A DNA stretch of 6,203 nucleotides from Dehalococcoidia bacterium (GTDB taxonomy: Bacteria; Chloroflexota; Dehalococcoidia; E44-bin15; DAOWNJ01): the NCBI GenBank assembly GCA_030642645.1, contig DAOWNJ010000060.1:1-6203 (forward strand), in the 5' to 3' direction. Positions 1-4,681 of the stretch are shown in pieces. A program made the translations under genes and the position numbers. The notes beneath the pieces are model-generated. The model was not told the origin of the DNA. It did no database searches and saw only the letters and a list, made by a program, of their open reading frames with translations. Every line of letters starts with the position of its first letter. The stretch's first letter is position 1.

Positions 1-166
1 AAAGGCCAAGAAGTTCATCCCGATACCTGAGCCCGACACTTGCTAGCTGGTCCCGGCTCGGCCAGTCCTCGACCATGATGGCGATATTCATCAGTTTCTC
101 CTGAAACCCCTGGGGCAGTTCATCGAGTGCCCTCGCTACCAACTCCTCGAAATCCTCCCTTTTCAT
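1..166 (-). CDS. Putative zinc metallopeptidase, DUF1025 (PF06262)-like, N-terminal part only
   Basis: Only the first 55 codons are present; the gene runs off the left edge. The translation opens MKREDFEELVARALDELPQG and continues with a stretch containing IMVEDWPSRDQL and ending RDELLGL. This is the N-terminal pattern of the small bacterial metallopeptidase family once called DUF1025 (about 115-130 residues): acidic helix, then a V-x-V-E-D-x-P-type strand, then a (D/E)LLGLY motif before the HExxH zinc site. The zinc site would lie beyond the edge, so catalytic ability cannot be judged here. I chose the ATG at 166 because it overlaps the TGA of the endonuclease III gene in an ATGA arrangement, a sign of translational coupling, with a purine-rich GGCGGGGA just upstream. 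An in-frame ATG at 193 would add nine residues and deepen the overlap; it is less likely. This is the last gene of the minus-strand cluster that is visible. The assignment rests on recalled family pattern and is moderately secure. Confidence 0.7.
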   Translation of the reverse strand, partial: MKREDFEELVARALDELPQGFQEKLMNIAIMVEDWPSRDQLASVGLRYRDELLGL

Positions 167-816
167 TCCCCGCCTGCCAAGCTTGATGGGCATCCCTCAT
201 TGAATATGCACTCCCCGCATCGGGGTCGCTGGGCCTTGCATACCCTCCGACCATGCTCCACCATGTTCAGATGGAACTCGTATATCTTATCGGGCGGGAC
301 CACCCCCTCAAGTATCTGATGCGCCCTGTCAGGGGATACCCTTGAGTCTATTAAACCAAGGCGCTTTGAAACCCGGAATACATGGGTGTCGACAGGGAGG
401 GCTGGCATCTGGAGGGAGAAAAGCAAGACGCACCCCGCAGTCTTCGGCCCCACCCCCGGCAATCTCCTCAGCCATGCCTTGGCATCGGAGAGTGGCAGGT
501 CATTAAGAAACCCGAGGTCGAGGGAACCCGACCTTTTCACGATCTCCTCTAGAATAAGCTTGATCCTCTCTGCCTTGATTCGGGCGAGCCCCCCTGACCT
601 GATCGCTGCCTCGATCTCTTCAACGGGGGCATTTGCCGCCAACTCCCAGTCTGGAAAGGCTGACCTCAGGTTATCAAAGGCCCTCCCTGAGTTCACATCC
701 GATGTATTCTGGGAGAGGATGGTCAGGATCATCTCGGAAACGGGGTCGCGGTGAGAGCGCCACCGGCGCTCTCTATATTCTTTTTCCAGAAGGCGGATGA
801 CCTCATCGATCCCCAT
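163..816 (-). CDS. nth: Endonuclease III-type DNA glycosylase/AP lyase (HhH-GPD, [4Fe-4S])
   Basis: Base-excision repair enzyme expected to remove oxidised pyrimidines and cleave the abasic site by beta-elimination, acting on chromosomal DNA. The 217-residue product has the family's full architecture: an N-terminal helical region with LSQNTSD at 34-40 (Gln36 aligns with the DNA-intercalating Gln41 region of E. coli Nth), the helix-hairpin-helix LPGVGPKTAGC at 119-129 with catalytic Lys125, and VDTHVFRV at 142-149 with catalytic Asp143. The cluster ligands are Cys193, Cys200, Cys203 and Cys209 in the canonical C-x6-C-x2-C-x5-C spacing. Length matches the family (about 210-220). The ATG at 816 has a strong AGGAGA 4 nt upstream that overlaps the stop of the phosphatase gene, and its own TGA overlaps the next start, so it sits mid-operon. 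SQNTSD in place of the proteobacterial SAQATD marks a divergent branch, and substrate preference (thymine glycol, or mismatch activity as in some related archaeal enzymes) cannot be read from sequence alone. Every catalytic and cluster residue is present. Confidence 0.95.
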   Translation of the reverse strand: MGIDEVIRLLEKEYRERRWRSHRDPVSEMILTILSQNTSDVNSGRAFDNLRSAFPDWELAANAPVEEIEAAIRSGGLARIKAERIKLILEEIVKRSGSLDLGFLNDLPLSDAKAWLRRLPGVGPKTAGCVLLFSLQMPALPVDTHVFRVSKRLGLIDSRVSPDRAHQILEGVVPPDKIYEFHLNMVEHGRRVCKAQRPRCGECIFNEGCPSSLAGGE

Positions 817-820
817 CGTA

Positions 821-826
821 TCTCCT
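821..826 (-). promoter_or_regulatory. Ribosome binding site of nth, overlapping upstream stop codon
   Basis: AGGAGA reads on the minus strand with TACG between it and the ATG of nth. It overlaps the TAG stop (827-825) of the histidine phosphatase gene, so terminating ribosomes are placed directly on the nth initiation site. This fixes the nth start. Confidence 0.75.
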
Positions 827-1466
827 AGGCGATTGACTCAGGCACGAGAGCCAGGCCTCTTAGATGGCAGGTATCGTTGAGCAGTGTAACGATGGGGACT
901 GTATCCCTCACATCGAACATGTTTATGGCACAGGCGCCCTGGTCTATCTGCCAGAAGTGGGAGTTATCAAGGCCCAGGAGGTGGAGGATCATTACCTTCG
1001 AGACCACCCTGTGGGTGACAAAGACCACGGTCTCACCATCGTGTCTTGTTGCCGCCATACTGATGGCACTCTCCACCCTTGAGCTGACATCGCCGAGCCC
1101 CTCCCCCTCGGGGAATCTCAATAGATGGGGGCTCTCCACCCAGAGCCTGTAAGGCTCACCATACCTTGATTCCACCTCCGCGAGCGTGAGCCCCTGCCAG
1201 CTCCCGAAGTCGATGTCCATGAGGCTCTCAAGAGGAACCACAGTCCTTCCCGTGTGGGAGGCGATTATCTGGGCTGTTCTCAGGGCTCGTCTTAAAGGGC
1301 TGGAGTAGATTGCAGATACTTGAACCTGATATCGGCTCAGCCTCCTGCCGGTTGCCTCCGCCTGCCTCACCCCGGTCTCATCCAGATCTATATCTGTCCT
1401 CCCCCGGAACCTCCCACGCTGGTTCCATCCAGTCTCTCCATGCCTGATCAGGATAAAGTGAGTCAA
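825..1466 (-). CDS. Histidine phosphatase superfamily protein (phosphoglycerate mutase-like, CobC/GpmB type)
   Basis: A 213-residue cytosolic phosphatase or mutase of the branch-1 histidine phosphatase fold. The N-terminal signature LIRHGETGWN is at 6-15, with phospho-accepting His9 and phosphate-binding Arg8. Arg59 or Arg60 lies in the SSPLRRALRTA motif, and the second catalytic His152 is in FVTHRVV. The segment LMDIDFGSWQGLT at 82-94 is the acid/base loop; Asp84 stands where many CobC-like enzymes have Glu (L-x-E-x-D-F-G). The substrate is not recoverable from these motifs: candidates include alpha-ribazole phosphate, phosphosugars, phosphoserine or other small phosphates. No cobalamin genes lie nearby to support a cobC call. 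The start is TTG at 1466, preceded by GGGAGG at 1476-1471; the nearest upstream ATG (1479) is out of frame, and starting here places the RHG motif at its usual distance from the N-terminus. It lies 15 nt after the antiporter gene and 8 nt before nth, so it is an internal operon gene. Confidence 0.9.
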   Translation of the reverse strand: MTHFILIRHGETGWNQRGRFRGRTDIDLDETGVRQAEATGRRLSRYQVQVSAIYSSPLRRALRTAQIIASHTGRTVVPLESLMDIDFGSWQGLTLAEVESRYGEPYRLWVESPHLLRFPEGEGLGDVSSRVESAISMAATRHDGETVVFVTHRVVSKVMILHLLGLDNSHFWQIDQGACAINMFDVRDTVPIVTLLNDTCHLRGLALVPESIA

Positions 1467-1470
1467 TCTT

Positions 1471-1476
1471 CCCTCC
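1471..1476 (-). promoter_or_regulatory. Ribosome binding site deciding the TTG start of the phosphatase gene
   Basis: GGGAGG followed by GAAGA and then TTG at 1466. It supports a non-ATG start: no in-frame ATG lies upstream within the short gap after the antiporter stop (1482-1484), and starting later would cut into the catalytic RHGET motif. Confidence 0.7.
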
Positions 1477-1481
1477 CATAT

Positions 1482-3170
1482 TCAGCCCCTTTCCCTGAGG
1501 CTGTTTATAATGTACTGGATCTCAAGGCTACTCACCCCGAAGCGGTGAAGGGTATGGCGAATGATCTCCAGTCCTGTCTCGAACTCAGGGCGAACCAACT
1601 CAGCTACCCCCAGGCCCTTCAGCGCCTCTGCATCGAAATCACGGTGAACCCTGGCCACCACATCCAGCTTTGGGGCGATCCTCCTGGCGTTCCTCACCGC
1701 AAGGTCAGTGGCCATAGGGTCATCGAAGGTGATGACCATAACCCTTGCCCTCTCAAGCCCTGCCCTTGAGAGTATCTCAGGGTTGCTGGCATCCCCGTAG
1801 ATGCAAGGGATACCACGGGCTCGGAGGCTATCTAACACCCTGGGGTCAATATCTATCACCAGATAGGGTAGCTTTCGCAGCTCCAGGACCTTCGTCAGGC
1901 TGCCCCCAACCCTCCCATGCCCGCAGATCACTGCATGATTGGAGGGTTGCCCCTCTTTTTCGAAATCGCTATCGATACGCCTCGTCGCAAGCCTTGCGAA
2001 TGCCCCTCTCTGGCTGAGCCTGTGGTAGGCAAACGAGGCAAGGCTCAGGGCGAACGGCGTCAGTAGCATAGTAACAAGGGCGCTGGTCAGGGTCAAGGAG
2101 TAAATATAACTAGAGATGACCCCCGCCTCAAGCCCCACCCCAGCCAGCACAAAGCTGAACTCCCCAATCTGGAAGAGCCCGGCTCCGACAAGGATGTTTG
2201 TCTTTGCGCTATAGCCGAAAAGCCTGACGATGATCGATGATATGAGGAACTTGCCGATGATTATCGCCGCTACCACCCCGATCACGACGCCGATATTATC
2301 CCCGATGAAGCTCAGGTCTACGAGCATCCCCAGGGAGACGAAAAAAACTGTGGCGAATATATCCCTTAAGGGGATGATCTCGGCGAGTGCCTGGTGGGCA
2401 TAATCGGACTCGCTCAGAAGGAGCCCGGCAACGAATGCTCCGAGGGCTACCGATAACCCGAAGTAATATGTCCCGAAGGCTGCACCAAGGCAAAGGCTCA
2501 CCACCCCCAGGAGGAATAGCTCACGGGAGCGAACCCTGGCGATGCCCCTCATGAGCCTTGGCAGCACCCAGATTCCCAAAACCAGCATCCCCCCCAGGAA
2601 CCCGATTGCCTTGAGGGCGGCGATGCCCAGGGCGGGGAGGAGGCTTGCCCCAGCCCCCCCCATTGAGGGTAGGATGACCATCATGGGCACCACGCTGAGG
2701 TCCTGAACCAGAAGGATGCCGATCATAATCCGACCATGGGTGGTATTCAGCTCCCCTCTATCCATGATTGTCTTGAGGACGACCATGGTGCTTGAGAGGG
2801 CGATAAGAAAGCCGAAGAAGACCGCCTCCCTTACCGGCCAGTGGAGCAGCCACCCCATAAGACACCCCAGTGCCGCTGTTATCAGTATCTGGGCGATGCC
2901 GCCGAAGATGGCAACTCTTCCTGTCCGCCTCAGCGTGCTCAGGGAGAACTCAAGACCTAGTGCAAACAGGAGGAGGACAACCCCTATCTCGGCCAGAACC
3001 TGTATATCGCCGGTGTCCTTGACAACCCCAAACCCATATGGCCCTATGGCGATCCCGGCAGCGAGGTAGCCGATGATGACCGGAAGCCTGATGCCCCGGC
3101 AGATCACACCTCCAACGAGGGCTGCGGCAAGTGCAATCACCATGTTCAGGAGGAGGCTCATTCCATCCAT
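1482..3170 (-). CDS. CPA2-type monovalent cation/H+ antiporter with C-terminal TrkA-N (RCK) domain, KefB-like
   Basis: A 562-residue integral membrane transporter that exchanges Na+ or K+ for protons across the cytoplasmic membrane. Residues about 5-380 form roughly 12-13 hydrophobic segments of the Na+/H+ exchanger fold. Family marks are GPYGFG at 43-48, FALGLEFS at 69-76, the ion-binding QD pair in LVQDLSVVP (Asp157) and GEFSFVLA at 336-343. A charged linker (about 384-410) leads to a Rossmann TrkA-N domain at about 412-530, with GHGRVG at 417-422, an acidic residue at the end of the second strand (Asp440) and GDAS at 459-462. These favour NAD(H) or another nucleotide as gating ligand. No TrkA-C domain follows; the chain ends after a short helix, as in KefB/KefC. 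No KefF/KefG ancillary flavoprotein gene is visible, and glutathione gating cannot be assumed. The ATG at 3170 lies next to a candidate promoter; an alternative ATG at 3161 (Met4) is possible. It is the first gene of the minus-strand operon. Whether it carries K+ or Na+ is undecided. Confidence 0.92.
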   Translation of the reverse strand: MDGMSLLLNMVIALAAALVGGVICRGIRLPVIIGYLAAGIAIGPYGFGVVKDTGDIQVLAEIGVVLLLFALGLEFSLSTLRRTGRVAIFGGIAQILITAALGCLMGWLLHWPVREAVFFGFLIALSSTMVVLKTIMDRGELNTTHGRIMIGILLVQDLSVVPMMVILPSMGGAGASLLPALGIAALKAIGFLGGMLVLGIWVLPRLMRGIARVRSRELFLLGVVSLCLGAAFGTYYFGLSVALGAFVAGLLLSESDYAHQALAEIIPLRDIFATVFFVSLGMLVDLSFIGDNIGVVIGVVAAIIIGKFLISSIIVRLFGYSAKTNILVGAGLFQIGEFSFVLAGVGLEAGVISSYIYSLTLTSALVTMLLTPFALSLASFAYHRLSQRGAFARLATRRIDSDFEKEGQPSNHAVICGHGRVGGSLTKVLELRKLPYLVIDIDPRVLDSLRARGIPCIYGDASNPEILSRAGLERARVMVITFDDPMATDLAVRNARRIAPKLDVVARVHRDFDAEALKGLGVAELVRPEFETGLEIIRHTLHRFGVSSLEIQYIINSLRERG

Positions 3171-3176
3171 ATCTCT

Positions 3177-3204
3177 ATTCTAACATACGGAGAGGGTTTG
3201 TTGA
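3177..3204 (-). promoter_or_regulatory. Candidate promoter for the antiporter operon, leaderless geometry
   Basis: On the minus strand, TCAACA (3204-3199, 4 of 6 to TTGACA) is followed after 16 nt by TAGAAT (3182-3177, 5 of 6 to TATAAT). Transcription would start about 7 nt further on, at or beside the ATG at 3170. There is no convincing Shine-Dalgarno at a normal distance from that ATG. The call rests on matches to bacterial sigma70-type consensus and is unproven; the -35 half is weak. Confidence 0.45.
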
Positions 3205-3233
3205 TTGACATCTACCTATCGTCTAGGTAAACT
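3205..3233 (+). promoter_or_regulatory. Candidate sigma70-type promoter for tldD
   Basis: A perfect TTGACA at 3205-3210, an optimal 17-nt spacer and TAAACT at 3228-3233 (4 of 6 to TATAAT) predict a transcription start near 3240, immediately before the ATG at 3241. The -35 abuts the -35 candidate of the opposing antiporter promoter, back to back. If real, the TTG at 3205 is promoter sequence rather than a start codon. The competing reading is that TTG 3205 is a start codon served by GGAGAGGG at 3189-3196. Confidence 0.55.
3213..3229. promoter_or_regulatory. Operator-like palindrome inside the tldD promoter
   Basis: TACCTA (3213-3218), a 5-nt spacer TCGTC, then TAGGTA (3224-3229): a perfect 6-bp inverted repeat with one helical turn between half-site centres. 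It lies in the -35/-10 spacer and touches the -10 hexamer, a classic position for repressor binding by steric block. No regulator gene is present in the window, and the repeat is short enough that chance cannot be excluded. Confidence 0.4.
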
Positions 3234-3240
3234 GACACTG

Positions 3241-4614
3241 ATGCTCGGAGCTCGTGATATTCGAAACCAGGTATCGGATGCCCTTAAAGGGCATATAGCC
3301 GACTACATTGAGGTTCGAATCGAGGAGGGGGAGGCTACCCGAATCCAGTATCGGGGGAGGGAGCTTGAGGAGATCGGGAAGACAACAAGCCTGGGGGGAA
3401 ATGCCCGTGCCCTGGTGAAAGGGGGGTGGGCTTTTGTCAGCTTCAATGACCTGGCCGGGCTCAAGGACAAGGTTGAGATGGCGGTGAGGCAGGCTGGGAT
3501 GGTAGGGGGGGAGACGAGGCTCACCCCCGCTGAGGCGGTGGTTGACATTGTTGAGCCGGAGGTTAAAAAGGACCCATTCCTCATCCCGGTTGCCGATAAA
3601 AAGCGCCTCCTCGATGAGTATAACGACCTTGTCTGGAGCACCCCAGGGATCCAGACATCAACCCTCGCCTACCAGGACTCCCGCAAGAAGGTGGTCTTCG
3701 CCAGCTCCGATGGGAGCTATATCGAGCAGGGGAGGGTGGATGTTACCATCCGCCTCTCGGTTGTGGCGAGAGAAGGGGACGATGTTGAGCAGGCAGTATT
3801 GAGTGAGGGGAGCCTGGGTGATTATGGACTTATTGAGGGCCTCCACGATCGGGTCACCGATACTGCCCGGCGTGCCGTGGAGCTCCTCTCCGCCCCAAGT
3901 ATAAAGGGAGGGGAATATACCATCATCCTGGACCCGATCCTCGCCGGGGTCTTCGCCCATGAGGCATTCGGGCACCTCTCGGAGTCAGACTTCGTTTACG
4001 AGAATGACCGCCTGCGTGAGATAATGGTCCTGGGTCGGAGGTTCGGGGGGGAGCACCTCAATATCGTTGATGGGGCCGCCTTTCCGGGACTGAGGGGCAG
4101 CTACAGATATGACGATGAGGGTGTCCCCTCAACAAAGACATATCTCATCAAGGAAGGGGTCCTTGTTGGAAGGCTCCACTCCAGGGAAACGGCGGCCAGG
4201 ATGGGGGAGAGCCCAAGCGGGAACGCAAGGGCTATAAGCTACCGCTACCCCCCCATTGTTCGCATGACCAATACATTTATCGAGCCAAAAGATGTCCCCT
4301 TCGATGAGATGATAGGTGACATAAAGGAAGGGGTCTATGTTAGGAACTGGTATGGGGGGATGACATCGATGGAGATGTTCACCTTCTCCGCCGGGGAGGC
4401 ATTCATGATCCGAGATGGGAGGGTAGCCGAGCTCCTTCGCCCTGTTGTCCTTACTGGAAATGTATTCGTAACCCTTGAGAATATAGATGCTATTGGCAAC
4501 GACCTGAGGATGAACCAGGGTGGTGGCTGTGGCAAGGGGGGCCAGAGCCCTCTCCCGGTCTCCAATGGCAGCCCACATATAAGGATAAGAAACTGCCTAG
4601 TGGGCGGAAGGTAA
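3241..4614 (+). CDS. tldD: TldD family metalloprotease
   Basis: Zinc-dependent protease of the TldD/PmbA (U62) family, cytosolic. In E. coli TldD pairs with TldE (PmbA), unwinds and cleaves unstructured peptides, and helps mature microcin B17 and degrade CcdA. From the ATG at 3241 the product is 457 residues, typical for the family. The N-terminal domain has the usual ADYIEVRIEE segment near residue 20. The C-terminal domain carries the HExxxH zinc motif in HEAFGHLSESD (His240, Glu241, His245) and the third ligand Cys430 in the Gly-rich GGGCGKGGQSPLPVSNG segment, followed by the terminal HIRIRN. All metal-binding residues are present. An in-frame TTG at 3205 would add 12 residues (MTSTYRLGKLTL) and has a good GGAGAGGG upstream, but those residues resemble nothing in the family and coincide with a strong promoter match, so I prefer 3241. 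No tldE/pmbA gene follows; the next gene encodes an exported protein 67 nt downstream. Confidence 0.93.
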   Translation: MLGARDIRNQVSDALKGHIADYIEVRIEEGEATRIQYRGRELEEIGKTTSLGGNARALVKGGWAFVSFNDLAGLKDKVEMAVRQAGMVGGETRLTPAEAVVDIVEPEVKKDPFLIPVADKKRLLDEYNDLVWSTPGIQTSTLAYQDSRKKVVFASSDGSYIEQGRVDVTIRLSVVAREGDDVEQAVLSEGSLGDYGLIEGLHDRVTDTARRAVELLSAPSIKGGEYTIILDPILAGVFAHEAFGHLSESDFVYENDRLREIMVLGRRFGGEHLNIVDGAAFPGLRGSYRYDDEGVPSTKTYLIKEGVLVGRLHSRETAARMGESPSGNARAISYRYPPIVRMTNTFIEPKDVPFDEMIGDIKEGVYVRNWYGGMTSMEMFTFSAGEAFMIRDGRVAELLRPVVLTGNVFVTLENIDAIGNDLRMNQGGGCGKGGQSPLPVSNGSPHIRIRNCLVGGR

Positions 4615-4615
4615 G

Positions 4616-4665
4616 GGAACCTTTGCCCTCTTGGTTTCGTCTAACAGACTGGAGCAAAAAGTTCC
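4616..4665 (+). repeat. Imperfect inverted repeat between tldD and the exported-protein gene
   Basis: GGAACCTTTGC at 4616-4626 pairs imperfectly with GCAAAAAGTTCC at 4654-4665, starting one base after the tldD stop codon. A small GTCT-AAC-AGAC hairpin (4639-4649) lies inside. The transcript could fold into a branched stem, but there is no following T tract, so it is not a standard Rho-independent terminator. It may partly insulate, or protect the 3' end of, the tldD message. Confidence 0.3.
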
Positions 4666-4666
4666 T

Positions 4667-4676
4667 GGAGGGGGAG
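4667..4676 (+). promoter_or_regulatory. Ribosome binding site of the exported-protein gene
   Basis: GGAGGGGGAG holds two overlapping anti-16S matches, GGAGG 10 nt and GGAG 5 nt before the ATG at 4682. It fixes the start ahead of a clear signal peptide. No good -35/-10 pair is visible between 4615 and 4666, so co-transcription with tldD is likely. Confidence 0.65.
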
Positions 4677-4681
4677 AGAGG

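Noticed and set aside
386..754. Plus-strand open frame of 122 codons
   Set aside because: Wholly antisense to nth, whose catalytic and cluster residues are intact. No recognisable motif and no ribosome binding site.
1320..1769. Plus-strand open frame of 149 codons
   Set aside because: It lies antisense to the phosphatase start and antiporter end, both of which have clear family motifs. The product is Pro/Leu/Ser-rich with no domain, as expected from the complement of GC-rich coding DNA.
1482..3170. Calling the antiporter a glutathione-gated KefB/KefC K+ efflux system
   Set aside because: The transporter and TrkA-N domains fit, but no KefF/KefG gene is present, and ion and ligand specificity cannot be read from the visible motifs, so only the broader family name is used.
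4129..4578. Minus-strand open frame of 149 codons opposite the 3' half of tldD
   Set aside because: tldD is complete and conserved there, including its zinc-binding Cys; the antisense product has no family features.
4615..4681. Rho-independent terminator after tldD
   Set aside because: The inverted repeat is not followed by a T tract; the downstream sequence is a purine-rich ribosome binding site.
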